Shown one piece after another: positions 8,172 to 16,022 of a stretch of 19,956 bases of DNA. The stretch spans positions 1 through 19,956 of the forward strand of contig JANPGJ010000599.1 of assembly GCA_031423955.1 (NCBI GenBank), written 5' to 3'. Numbering within the stretch: position 1 is the stretch's first letter; each line of letters begins with the position of its first letter. The notes under the pieces are model-generated. The model was not told where the DNA came from, did no database searches, and saw only the letters and a list, made by a program, of their open reading frames with translations. This stretch comes from JAEUOS01 sp031423955 (lineage in GTDB: Bacteria; Pseudomonadota; Gammaproteobacteria; Burkholderiales; JAEUOS01). Made by a program: the position numbers and the translations under genes.

Positions 8172-8654
8172 ATGCCGAAACTCGCCAGCCCGAAACTCGC
8201 CAACCCGAAACTCGCCAACCCGAATATCGCCGGCAAGAACCCCGGCAGCGCGCTCGCCAAACCCAAGCTTGCGGAATCTGAAAAGCTCACCATCAATGTG
8301 GGTTTTGTCGACCTCGGGCAGATCGACTTGCTGGTAGCCGAGCATTACTTCGCCAACCGCAGCGACTTCATTCGCACCGCGATCCGCAATCAGCTGGGTC
8401 TCCATGCCGAGGCGGTAAAGCAGTTGGCGGCGCGCAAGATGCTGGTGCTGGGCCTGCAGCATCTGAGCGCCGCCGACTTGCAAGCGGTGCGGGCGGCGCG
8501 GCAGACCTTGCAAATCCGCGTGCTCGGTCTGGCCAGCATCGCCGACGACGTGACACCGGAGTTGGCCCTGGCCACCATCGAGTCGCTGCAGGTGCTGGGT
8601 GCGCTGCACGCCAGCCCGCAAGTGAAGGCCGCCTTGTCTTCGCGCATGCTCTGA
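8172..8654 (+). CDS. CopG-type ribbon-helix-helix regulator with repetitive N-terminus
   Basis: A 160-residue protein. Residues about 37-75 form a ribbon-helix-helix DNA-binding domain: the strand KLTINVGFVDL, then helices with LVAEHYFANRSDFIRTAIRN. The C-terminal part (76-160) is a helical, repeat-rich region (AVKQLAARKMLVLGLQHLSA; LQIRVLGLASIADDVTPELA) that in relatives accompanies PHB-depolymerase-type genes and may bind an effector. The first 36 residues are unusual: four PKLAN-like pentads encoded by a 15-base tandem repeat. AGGA at 8161-8164 supports the start at 8172, so this lead is probably translated. A palindrome lies just upstream. The next gene, an esterase, follows after 30 bases, suggesting one transcript and control of polyhydroxybutyrate or ester use. 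Confidence 0.8.
   Translation: MPKLASPKLANPKLANPNIAGKNPGSALAKPKLAESEKLTINVGFVDLGQIDLLVAEHYFANRSDFIRTAIRNQLGLHAEAVKQLAARKMLVLGLQHLSAADLQAVRAARQTLQIRVLGLASIADDVTPELALATIESLQVLGALHASPQVKAALSSRML
8175..8234 (+). repeat. 15-base tandem repeat inside the ribbon-helix-helix gene
   Basis: Four 15-base units start at 8175, 8190, 8205 and 8220. The consensus is CCGAAACTCGCCAAC, encoding PKLAN; the second and third copies are identical, the first differs by one base and the fourth is degenerate (PNIAG). The length is a multiple of three, so copy-number change would keep the frame. Confidence 0.85.
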
Positions 8655-8684
8655 CCACCCTCACCACCGAAAGACCACCCATCA

Positions 8685-9893
8685 ATGAATGATCATCTGA
8701 CGCGGCTGATGCGCGAGGCCACGCGACTTACGCAATCCGGAAAATTGACCGAAGCGACTGCCGCGATTCAGCGCGCACTCGGTAGTGGCGTGGACAGCGC
8801 GCGGCAGAACCATGATTCGCCGTTTTCCGGCCAGGCGCTTGAATCGAAAGCCCTCACAGCGGTTCTTGACCTGCCGCATGCGGCCGGACGTGCGGGGTTC
8901 GAGACGCCCGCAGCGTCCCCTGCGGGGACGCCCGCGGCGCACGCGGAGAACCGGACCTCGACGGTTGAGGACAGCTTCACCACCGGTTCACATACCCATG
9001 CGTCCGCTACGCGCGCCTTCAAACTTTATGTGCCGCCCGGCGCGGCTGGCCGCGCACGCCCGCTGGTGGTGATGCTGCACGGCTGCACCCAGGACCCGGA
9101 CGATTTCGCCACCGGCACCGGGATGAACGCACTGGCACGCGAACAGGAATTCTTCGTGCTTTATCCGGCGCAATCGCGCAGCGCCAACCCGTCGCGCTGC
9201 TGGAACTGGTTCAGTCAGGAGCATCAGGGGCGCGATGCCGGCGAACCCGCCGTGCTGGCCGGCATGGTGCGTTCGGTGATGGCTTTGCATGGCATCGACC
9301 CGCGCAGGGTTTACATCGCCGGCCTGTCGGCGGGTGGGGCGATGGCGGCGATCGTCGCCGCCGCCTACCCGGAAATCTTTGCGGCCGTCGGCGTGCATTC
9401 GGGCTTGCCATGCGGCGCCGCCGGCGACGTCGGCGAAGCGCTGATGGTGATGAAAAGCGGCACACCCGGCGCGGCCAGGGTCAGCCGCGGGCGGCGGGTC
9501 GGTTTCGCGCCGCCGCATGAAGCGCGGCGCCCGATGGCCTTGCCGACCATCGTGTTCCATGGCGACGCCGACCGTACCGTGCATCCGCGCAACGGTGAAC
9601 AAGTGATCGCCGCGGCGCTCGACAGCGCGATGCCGGCAGGCGGCCCGCACACCGGCCAGGCGGCCAGTCCGCGGGTCGAGCAAGGGGTGAGCGGGCAGGG
9701 ACGCCGCTACACCCGATCAACCCACGCCGGCGGAAGTGGCGCAGCGCTTGCCGAGCACTGGCTGGTGCATGGCGCCGGGCATGCCTGGTCGGGGGGCGAT
9801 GCCAGGGGTTCATACACCGACGGCAGTGGGCCCGATGCTTCGCGTGAAATGCTGCGCTTTTTTCTTGAACACCCCTTGCTGGTCACGCATTGA
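8685..9893 (+). CDS. PHB-depolymerase-type esterase (LpqC/PhaZ-like)
   Basis: A 402-residue alpha/beta hydrolase of the PHB depolymerase (esterase, LpqC) family. The oxyanion motif VVMLHGCTQDPDDFA is at about 128-142, the nucleophile elbow GLSAGG at 213-218 (Ser215), the acid region FHGDADRTVHP at about 291-301 and the histidine motif GHAWSGG at 365-371 (His366). All catalytic parts are intact. The first 110 residues are variable, beginning with a short amphipathic helix pair (MNDHLTRLMREATRLTQSGK) and followed by a low-complexity linker; this layout is common in the family. No signal peptide is seen, so an intracellular role on short-chain esters or polyhydroxybutyrate is likelier than secretion. 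The gene follows the ribbon-helix-helix regulator by 30 bases and probably shares its promoter. Confidence 0.88.
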   Translation: MNDHLTRLMREATRLTQSGKLTEATAAIQRALGSGVDSARQNHDSPFSGQALESKALTAVLDLPHAAGRAGFETPAASPAGTPAAHAENRTSTVEDSFTTGSHTHASATRAFKLYVPPGAAGRARPLVVMLHGCTQDPDDFATGTGMNALAREQEFFVLYPAQSRSANPSRCWNWFSQEHQGRDAGEPAVLAGMVRSVMALHGIDPRRVYIAGLSAGGAMAAIVAAAYPEIFAAVGVHSGLPCGAAGDVGEALMVMKSGTPGAARVSRGRRVGFAPPHEARRPMALPTIVFHGDADRTVHPRNGEQVIAAALDSAMPAGGPHTGQAASPRVEQGVSGQGRRYTRSTHAGGSGAALAEHWLVHGAGHAWSGGDARGSYTDGSGPDASREMLRFFLEHPLLVTH

Positions 9894-9895
9894 TT

Positions 9896-9930
9896 CAGCA
9901 GTGCGCGGCGGATGGCGGTGTGCGCTGCTG
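9896..9930. terminator. Imperfect hairpin between convergent genes
   Basis: CAGCAG (9896-9901) can pair with CTGCTG (9925-9930), and CGC with GCG just inside it, leaving a small bulge. It lies between the esterase and the convergent ATP-grasp gene. No T-tract follows, so this is a weak candidate. Confidence 0.3.
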
Positions 9931-9953
9931 GCGCGGCGCAGCCGGGCCCGGCA

Positions 9954-11276
9954 TCACAGGGCCAGCGTCGCCGGGAGATAACCGAGCTTGCGCAGGGTCG
10001 AGAAATCGCCGTCGATCAGCTTTTGCCCGATGTCGTTGCGATAGCGCAGATTTGGCGTGACCACCTGCCGGGCCACGGCCAGGGCGCCTTGCCGCGCCGC
10101 CTCAAGCGAATCACCGGCACCGGTTGCGACGCCGATGCAGCCGGTACTGCCGCTGGCCACCAGTTGTCCGCGCACGCTCGCCACTTCGCACAGGTGCAGG
10201 TGACTGCGCTCTGCGCTTGTCATCGGCGCGCGAAAACACAGCGGCACGCCTTTGGAAAGTTCAGCGTAACCATGGTTGTACGGAAACGGCGGCACGCTCA
10301 ATACGACCCCGACCGCGTAGCCGGCGCGGGTGTCGATGGCGCGGGCGCTGCGACCCAGCATTTTCATGAAAATGCCGTCCCAGCTTTCCAGCTGCAGCGC
10401 CGCGCAGATCGCATAACCCGGATAGCCGAATCGGCTGGTGAACTCAAGCGGCCACAGACCCGCCTGGTTGGCGATCAGGTTGAGATTGATGTAGCCGCAA
10501 TAGCCGCCGGCGCGCAGCTTGTCGGCCATTCGCGCCAGGGTGGCTTCGAATATCGTGTCCGCGCCGCGATAGGTCACCACGGTGCCCATTTCGCCGGTCA
10601 ATTCGCCGAGATCGCCTGGAAAGAAACGCTTGTGTTCCCAATCCAGGCAGGCAGGACGCAGAAAATGCTCGCCGTTGAAGTAGGCGCCGACGCCGATTTC
10701 GACCCCCTGCAAATGCTCCATCAGGACGAAGTCGGATGGCGCGTTGCCGGCCTCGCGGTCGCCGCGAACAGCCAGCAGGGCGATGATGTCCGTGCCGTCG
10801 TCCATCTCGCCCACATAGTTGCGGGTGCGGGCGGAATCGGCGCCGTTGTACTTGAGCACATAGCGCGCCGGGTTGGCGCGCACGAAGTCGATCGCGCTTA
10901 AGGCCGCGCTGAAGCAGTGCGTGCCGGCCGTAGGTAGACCCAGTTCGCGCAAGGCCTGTTGTCCGAACTCGCGGTCGCCCTCCAGCCGGTCGCCGTAGGC
11001 GCTGCCACCGATGACCTGGTAAGCGTCGCGCCGCAGACTGTCCTGCAGGTCGCCCTTCAATGCGGATTCGAAAACGATGACGCCGCGGGTTCCGGCCTGA
11101 CGTATCCATGCGAGTTCGTTCTGCCAGTGCTCAACCCGGTCGAGCATGCCGCCGAAAACATCATGCGCGTCGCTGCTTTCGACGAACACGCGCACCTCAT
11201 GTCCAGCGGCGGCCAGGCGAAAGTACATCTCGCCCAGATCGCAGGATTCGCCAATGCCGAGAATTCTCAGCGGCAT
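9954..11276 (-). CDS. ATP-grasp ligase, PurD-like
   Basis: A 440-residue protein with the plan of phosphoribosylamine-glycine ligase (PurD). It has an N-terminal nucleotide-binding-like start MPLRILGIGESCDLGEMYFR, then GGSAYGDRLEGDREFGQQAL, which matches the start of the ATP-grasp region. DWEHKRFFPGDLGELTGEMG corresponds to the PurD loop with HKR and TGxMG, and PLEFTSRFGYPGYA matches the metal-binding E-x-N-x-R-F-G-x-P motif, but with Ser in place of Asn. Sequence drift from housekeeping PurD suggests a different carboxylate-amine ligation, forming an amide with ATP. The ATG at 11276 is preferred because the conserved fold starts there; a GTG 12 codons upstream is possible, and neither has a clear binding site. 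It lies 63 bases after a methyltransferase gene on the same strand, so the two probably work together. Confidence 0.78.
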   Translation of the reverse strand: MPLRILGIGESCDLGEMYFRLAAAGHEVRVFVESSDAHDVFGGMLDRVEHWQNELAWIRQAGTRGVIVFESALKGDLQDSLRRDAYQVIGGSAYGDRLEGDREFGQQALRELGLPTAGTHCFSAALSAIDFVRANPARYVLKYNGADSARTRNYVGEMDDGTDIIALLAVRGDREAGNAPSDFVLMEHLQGVEIGVGAYFNGEHFLRPACLDWEHKRFFPGDLGELTGEMGTVVTYRGADTIFEATLARMADKLRAGGYCGYINLNLIANQAGLWPLEFTSRFGYPGYAICAALQLESWDGIFMKMLGRSARAIDTRAGYAVGVVLSVPPFPYNHGYAELSKGVPLCFRAPMTSAERSHLHLCEVASVRGQLVASGSTGCIGVATGAGDSLEAARQGALAVARQVVTPNLRYRNDIGQKLIDGDFSTLRKLGYLPATLAL

Positions 11277-11339
11277 GGAATCAAGCACGGCAGCCTGCGA
11301 TGGTGCATGCACGCCTGCGGAAGTGCGACCCGCGCGCGT

Positions 11340-12299
11340 TCACGACAGCTTCGATTTCCGGATCACCGCACCGATCGCCGCGATCCGGTCGACCAACGCG
11401 TATGGAGGCCGATGCAGCTCCTCGCCGAATACGTCGGGATCCAGTTCCTCATAGGTAATGGCGCAATCCGCCGCCCCGGCTTCGCGGGTCAGTTCGGCCT
11501 GCAGCGCATCGACACCGGCCACCATCGGGGCGCCGGTGTACAGAACCAGCGCACCGCCGGGCCGCAGCTTGGGCAAGCCCTCGCGCACTATCCGCACGGA
11601 GAGGTCGGAGCCAAGTGCGCCGCCGCCATGGCGATAGACGCGCGCGTCGGTGTCGACCAGGTACGGTGGATTGGCGATGATCAAGTCGGCGGTTCCCGGG
11701 ATGGCCTGGTACAGGTCGCTTTGCTGAAACGTGACGGTGGTGTTGCGCGACAGCCTGGCGTTGACCCATGCGTAGCGCAGCGCCTTGCAGCTGATGTCCG
11801 CCAGCACCAGTTTGCATCCTCCGGGTAACCGGGTTCTTGCGAACATTCCCCCGGCGCCGGTGCCGCATCCGATGTCGAATACAGTGGTGGCCCCGGCTGC
11901 GAAGCGGAGGCGGCCGAGCGCCTGTTCGATGAAACGCGCAAAGCGGTATGTATCGGGGCCGAAGAAGACCGAGTCGCCATCGTTGGTGGGAAACGCGGAA
12001 TGCATGAATAGCAGGTCGCCGAGCGTCGAGAAGCGCACTTTGCTTCTAAGCAGGTCGCCCTCGTGTGACAGGGCGTCTCCTTGTTCGAGCAACGTCAGTG
12101 CCCGTTGCGGCAACAGCGCGCGGGGGAACGGGCGACTCCACCCGAATATGTCTTCAAGCGCGCGCGCGATGCGAGATTCCGGACGCGAGTTGACGATCGA
12201 ATGCGTACTGGGGGTCACCGCCGTGAATCGATAGCCGATGTCGCGCAACCAGGCACCCAGACCGAGCAGCGCCTGATCAGTCTGGTTCCCTAGAGGCAT
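11340..12299 (-). CDS. SAM-dependent methyltransferase with NPPY motif
   Basis: A 319-residue class I methyltransferase. Motif I is VFDIGCGTGAGG (about 140-151) for S-adenosylmethionine, the acidic end of strand 2 is VLADIS (about 165-170), and IIANPPYLV (207-215) is motif IV. The NPPY motif marks enzymes that methylate nitrogen atoms in planar groups, such as PrmC/HemK (glutamine amide) and RsmC-type rRNA enzymes. The 130-residue N-terminal domain is not one I recognise as PrmC, so the substrate is open. Together with the ATP-grasp ligase downstream, an amide made by the ligase could be the substrate, but this is only inference. ATG 12299 was chosen over a TTG 21 codons upstream; no strong binding site is seen for either. 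Confidence 0.78.
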   Translation of the reverse strand: MPLGNQTDQALLGLGAWLRDIGYRFTAVTPSTHSIVNSRPESRIARALEDIFGWSRPFPRALLPQRALTLLEQGDALSHEGDLLRSKVRFSTLGDLLFMHSAFPTNDGDSVFFGPDTYRFARFIEQALGRLRFAAGATTVFDIGCGTGAGGMFARTRLPGGCKLVLADISCKALRYAWVNARLSRNTTVTFQQSDLYQAIPGTADLIIANPPYLVDTDARVYRHGGGALGSDLSVRIVREGLPKLRPGGALVLYTGAPMVAGVDALQAELTREAGAADCAITYEELDPDVFGEELHRPPYALVDRIAAIGAVIRKSKLS

Positions 12300-12380
12300 C
12301 GATGGGTCTGAGGGAATTGAAAAAGTGCGCTCCAGCCGCCGATTCGCAAGTTGGACTGCCAATCGGGGCTGTCCGCGGCG

Positions 12381-12902
12381 CTATCTTGCGTTGGATGAAC
12401 GTGCACCTGAACCCGCGACCCGGTCCCAGGCGTCGCGGATGGCGATCCGCGCGCTGTCCCAACCCAGTTTCGATGTACCGCGGGAACCTTCCCACCCGCG
12501 TGACAGGTCGGTTTCCACTTCATCAAAGCTGCGGCCATGATACTTTGAGTACGACGCGACGCCATACCCGTAGGCCGGCTCATAGTCGTCGAAGCTGGCA
12601 CCACCATTGGAGTAGGGTCGCGACCTGAAATTCTCGCGCCAATACGCCACTTCCCGCGTCGGGTCGATCGACTCGGCCACGCCTTTTCCCGCGAGGCCAC
12701 CGACGATCGCGCCCGCCGCCGCGCCGACGATCGTACCCAGCGGTCCGACCACGGTTCCTGCCGCCGCGCCGGCGGCGGCACCACCTAACGCTGCGCCGAT
12801 CCCGGTACCCAATGGGTGCGCGCCGGGTGCGCCGCTGAGCGGATCGCGATTTGCTTCAGCGTCCGAGAGTGCGGTTGCTGCTTGCGATTGTGTCTGGTCC
12901 AT
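12381..12902 (-). CDS. Glycine-zipper domain protein, function unknown
   Basis: A 173-residue protein. After a polar start, residues about 32-73 form a long Gly/Ala-rich helical hairpin (GIGAALGGAAAGAAAGTVVG, then TIVGAAAGAIVGGLAGKG), a glycine zipper that can pack in membranes. The C-terminal half is acidic and aromatic, with FDDYEPAYGYGVASYSKYHG and a WxGSRG-like segment, a pattern I associate with uncharacterised proteobacterial proteins. AGGAC is 8 bases upstream of ATG 12902, giving a clear start. No signal peptide precedes the zipper, so inner-membrane association rather than export is likely. It is 278 bases downstream of the ketosynthase gene and 81 bases upstream of the methyltransferase, and may lead that smaller transcript. 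A stress role is often suspected for such proteins but cannot be shown here. Confidence 0.8.
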   Translation of the reverse strand: MDQTQSQAATALSDAEANRDPLSGAPGAHPLGTGIGAALGGAAAGAAAGTVVGPLGTIVGAAAGAIVGGLAGKGVAESIDPTREVAYWRENFRSRPYSNGGASFDDYEPAYGYGVASYSKYHGRSFDEVETDLSRGWEGSRGTSKLGWDSARIAIRDAWDRVAGSGARSSNAR

Positions 12903-13180
12903 ATCTCTGTCCTTACAAGTTTGTGGATGCGGCGGTAGCACTTCGAATCGTGCGAATTTCGTGCACGCGAGCGCAGGTGGAGAATGAAACCAATCCCGCT
13001 TGGTTGCTGTGCGTTACCGAACGCAATCCGCGCAGGATCCACCGAACACCGTCGAGCGTCGTGTTGCCTGCGTCATGCGGTCTTGAGGGAATGGACCGTC
13101 GGAACACGAACGCCACACCGAGCGCTTTCAGCCGCCGCTTCGCATCGGCTGCGTCGCCGGTTTGCAATGTCGGCCCGCGG

Positions 13181-14413
13181 TCAGGCGCCGGCGCGCAACA
13201 CCAACACCGCGTTGGTGCCACCGAAGGCGAACGAATTCGAGAGCATGGTGCGCGCCGCGACATTGTCGCGACTCGCATTCGGCACATAGTCGAGGTCGCA
13301 CTGCGGGTCCGGCGTGCGCAGATGCATGGTCGGCAGGGCCACGGCGTGGCGCATCGCCAGCAGTGCCAGCACGCACTCCAGCGCTCCGGCGGCACCCAGC
13401 AGATGGCCGTGCATCGCCTTCGTCGCGCTGATCGGGATGCGTGCGGCGCGGTCTCCGAAAACCGCCTTGATGGCGACCGTCTCGGTGACATCGTTGGCCG
13501 CTGTGCCGGTTCCGTGGGCGTTGATCGCATCGACTGCCGCCGGGTCGATCTCGGCCGCCTGCAAGGCGGCACGCATGGCCGTCGCCTGCCCTTCCGCGCT
13601 GGGGCGGGTGATGTGGCTGGCATCGTTGGACAGGCCGTAGCCGGCAATCTCGCCGTGAATCGCCGCGCCGCGGGCAAGCGCCCGTTCCCACGGTTCGATC
13701 ACCAGCATGGCCGCGCCTTCGCCGAGCACCATGCCGCTGCGATCGCGCGAAAACGGCCGGCACGAGGTCGAGGGATCCGCGGCGTCGATGCTTGCCAGGG
13801 TGCGCAGCGCCTCCCAGGCCTTCAGCGAACCACAGGACAGCGGCGCTTCGGCGCCGCCGGCAATCGCCACGTCGAGTTGTCCGCAGGCCACCCGCATCCA
13901 TGCCTCGCCGATCGCCACCGCAGACGACGAGCATGCTGTCGAGTAGGTTATGTTCGGGCCGCGCATCCGATGCTCCATGCCGATCCATGCCGCGGCGGCG
14001 TTGTGCATGCCCATCAGGATGGTGAACGGTTTGATCCGGTCCGAGGCATCTTCATACAGCGACTTGTAGCCCTCATCCATCGAGTGGATGCCGCCCATGC
14101 CGGTGCCGACGAACACGCCGGCGCGGTTGCGGTCGGTCTCGCTCAAGGCGCCGTGTGATTCGCGTACGGCCTGGTTCGCGGCATGCAGTGCGAAAAGGCT
14201 GAAGCGGTCCTGCATGCGCGGCCGGGTGTCGTCGACATGCATGCTTTCATCGAAGCGGGCGGTGGCAGCCAGAGGGGCGGCCAGGCGTGCGGCGAACGGG
14301 TGCGTGAGCCGTTGAATTCCGGAGCGGCCGGCGCGCGCATTGTCGAACAATTCACCTGCACTGTTGCCGAGCGGGGAAATCACTCCGATACCGCTGACCG
14401 CAACCCGCCTCAT
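13181..14413 (-). CDS. FabF-like beta-ketoacyl-ACP synthase of the type III PKS operon
   Basis: A 410-residue thiolase-fold condensing enzyme. The catalytic residues are intact: Cys161 in STACSSSAVA, His300 in AHGTGTAANDVTE, Lys332 and His337 in ISATKAMHGHLLGAAG, with the closing glycine-rich FAFGGTNAVLV near 396-405. It would extend an acyl chain on an acyl carrier protein with a malonyl unit. It is more likely a dedicated pathway enzyme than the housekeeping FabF, because it is the last gene of an operon with its own carrier protein and a type III polyketide synthase. Its ATG overlaps the carrier protein stop by 4 bases (14410-14413). Retained Cys-His-His rules out a decarboxylating-only chain-length-factor type. 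Product chain length cannot be read from sequence. Confidence 0.9.
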   Translation of the reverse strand: MRRVAVSGIGVISPLGNSAGELFDNARAGRSGIQRLTHPFAARLAAPLAATARFDESMHVDDTRPRMQDRFSLFALHAANQAVRESHGALSETDRNRAGVFVGTGMGGIHSMDEGYKSLYEDASDRIKPFTILMGMHNAAAAWIGMEHRMRGPNITYSTACSSSAVAIGEAWMRVACGQLDVAIAGGAEAPLSCGSLKAWEALRTLASIDAADPSTSCRPFSRDRSGMVLGEGAAMLVIEPWERALARGAAIHGEIAGYGLSNDASHITRPSAEGQATAMRAALQAAEIDPAAVDAINAHGTGTAANDVTETVAIKAVFGDRAARIPISATKAMHGHLLGAAGALECVLALLAMRHAVALPTMHLRTPDPQCDLDYVPNASRDNVAARTMLSNSFAFGGTNAVLVLRAGA

Positions 14414-14700
14414 GTGGCGGCCGTGGGGGCGGCAGGCGCGCTTTCGCCAGCGGCCGGATCGACCGCTTGCGCGCTGACCAACGCGTCGACGTACTGAACC
14501 ACATGGCGGACCGTGGGCAGGGCGACCGGCTGGTTCGGCAGGCTGATCTTGAACTCTTCCTCGATGTTCCAGAACAGTTCGAGACTGCCGAGCGAATCGA
14601 TGCCCAGTGTCTCGAGCGGCGCATCAAGGGTGAGTTGTTCGGGGGACACTTTGTGGTTCTTCGCAAGGACGGCGCCCAGGCGCTCGAAAGTTGTTTTCAT
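14410..14700 (-). CDS. Acyl carrier protein of the type III PKS operon
   Basis: A 96-residue carrier protein. The phosphopantetheine attachment motif GIDSLGSLE gives Ser36, and the helix-2 recognition surface (LELFWNIEEEF) is acidic as in fatty acid and polyketide carriers. The last 18 residues are a flexible Ala/Pro tail, unusual for the housekeeping AcpP of about 78 residues. Strong AGGAAAAGC upstream sets the start at 14700. It overlaps the flavoprotein stop by 4 bases (14697-14700) and the ketosynthase start by 4 bases (14410-14413), so the three are translationally coupled. Likely role: carry the acyl chain made by the adjacent ketosynthase or present a starter to the type III synthase. 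It needs a phosphopantetheinyl transferase not found in this window. Confidence 0.92.
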   Translation of the reverse strand: MKTTFERLGAVLAKNHKVSPEQLTLDAPLETLGIDSLGSLELFWNIEEEFKISLPNQPVALPTVRHVVQYVDALVSAQAVDPAAGESAPAAPTAAT

Positions 14701-16022
14701 GCTTTTCCTGTCTTGGTGGTGGGAAGCGGCTGGTACGTTGCAAGTGGCGCAGGGGCCGCGTACTGCGGGTGCCGGGCGGACGCCGGTTCCCGCCGTTGCA
14801 ACTGCGCGGGTGTCGCTGCCGTGCACACCTTGCCGCCCCAGCGTGCACCGCGTGTGAGCAAGCCCGGCCAGTGGCCGGCCAGGGAGATCAATCCGGCGGC
14901 CGACCACGGATGCATCGCCACCTGCGCGAACGTCGCGGCAATACGCAGGCGCGAATCGAAGCGCCGATGCCAGTCGAACTGGTAGCTTCGCTGCAGTTCG
15001 TAGTGCGGCACGTCGCCCGGCACCCTGGCGCCTGGCCGATCGCCCAGCAGGTGCCTGCACAGAAGCGCCGCCGATTGCAGCGCCATGCTGATGCCTTCGC
15101 CCAGGATCGGATGGGCTTCGCCGGCCGCGTTGCCGATTCTGAAGAACTTGTCGTTCGCGTGGATCCGCACTCCGGGCCTGATCGGCCCCGCGGCCAGCCA
15201 TTGGCCCTCGCGCGTTGCGTCCTGCAGTGCCAGGCCGACCCCGGCGGATTGGCGCTTGAGCCAGGTTTCGATGGCATCCCCGGCGCGCTTGGCGGGGGAC
15301 GCACGGCGCGCGCCATTTAGCCGGTCGCGCCGGATGCAGCAAGCCACGGTGGTCACGCCACCGTCCGCCACCACCATGCCGCCGTAGCCGCCGTCAAGCG
15401 CCAGCACGCTGATGGTATCGGTGCGCAGGGCGGCACCGGAAAAGTTGGCCTTGAAGGCGAACAGGTCCGCGGCCGCCGGTGCGGCAGGCACAAGCGGCTG
15501 ATCCGTGCCCAGGCTTTGCCAGGCGCCATGCGCATCAATCAGCACCGCTGCGCGCAGGGTGAGCGCCGCGCCGGAATCGACGGCGCGCAGCTTGCAATGC
15601 CAGTTGCCGCTGGCTTGCCGCAGTTCCATCACCGACCACGGCTGCAGCACGTCCGCACCGGCTGCACGGGCCTGGTCAAGCAGCATGCTGTCAAGCCGTT
15701 CGCGACCGAGCGCGCGGCCCCACGGGTGCTGGCCATGGTCGGCGGCAGGCAGATCGGCCGTCACCTGCTGGCGCTCGTGCAGAAGGGTCACCCGGCGCAG
15801 CGCCGGACCGGCATTGGCAGCGAACGCCGCACCGATGCCGAGCGCGTCAAGCAAGGGCAGGTTGCTCGCCGCGATGCACTCGCCACACACCTTGCGGCGC
15901 GGAAAGCGCTGCTTCTCCACCAGCGCGACCGCCCAGCCGGCGCGCGCCAGCAGAATCGCGGCGGCCGACCCGGCGGGGCCGGCGCCGATGATGACGGCGT
16001 CGAATTTCGCGGACGTGGTCAT
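14697..16022 (-). CDS. FAD-dependent oxidoreductase, geranylgeranyl-reductase-like
   Basis: A 441-residue flavoprotein. The N-terminal dinucleotide fold is AVIIGAGPAGSAAAILLARA (9-28) with GAGPAG at 13-18. RRKVCGECI (42-50) is the conserved CGE loop of the geranylgeranyl-reductase/halogenase-like group. The second FAD motif, RIGNAAGEAHPILGEGIS (295-312), has Asn where the classic motif has GD; I recall this variant in flavoproteins next to type III polyketide synthases. Expected reaction: hydroxylation, or reduction/oxidation, of the phenolic or pyrone product, like SrsC in the Streptomyces griseus srs operon, though SrsC similarity is by role and not proven. The start at 16022 overlaps the methyltransferase stop by 4 bases (16019-16022); the end overlaps the carrier protein start by 4 bases. 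Confidence 0.88.
   Translation of the reverse strand: MTTSAKFDAVIIGAGPAGSAAAILLARAGWAVALVEKQRFPRRKVCGECIAASNLPLLDALGIGAAFAANAGPALRRVTLLHERQQVTADLPAADHGQHPWGRALGRERLDSMLLDQARAAGADVLQPWSVMELRQASGNWHCKLRAVDSGAALTLRAAVLIDAHGAWQSLGTDQPLVPAAPAAADLFAFKANFSGAALRTDTISVLALDGGYGGMVVADGGVTTVACCIRRDRLNGARRASPAKRAGDAIETWLKRQSAGVGLALQDATREGQWLAAGPIRPGVRIHANDKFFRIGNAAGEAHPILGEGISMALQSAALLCRHLLGDRPGARVPGDVPHYELQRSYQFDWHRRFDSRLRIAATFAQVAMHPWSAAGLISLAGHWPGLLTRGARWGGKVCTAATPAQLQRREPASARHPQYAAPAPLATYQPLPTTKTGKA

Noticed and set aside
10959..11828. 289-codon plus frame over the ATP-grasp and methyltransferase genes
   Set aside because: Shadow of two recognised minus-strand genes, spanning their boundary.
12851..14158. 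435-codon plus frame over the ketosynthase
   Set aside because: His/Arg/Gly-rich antisense reading of a gene with intact catalytic motifs.
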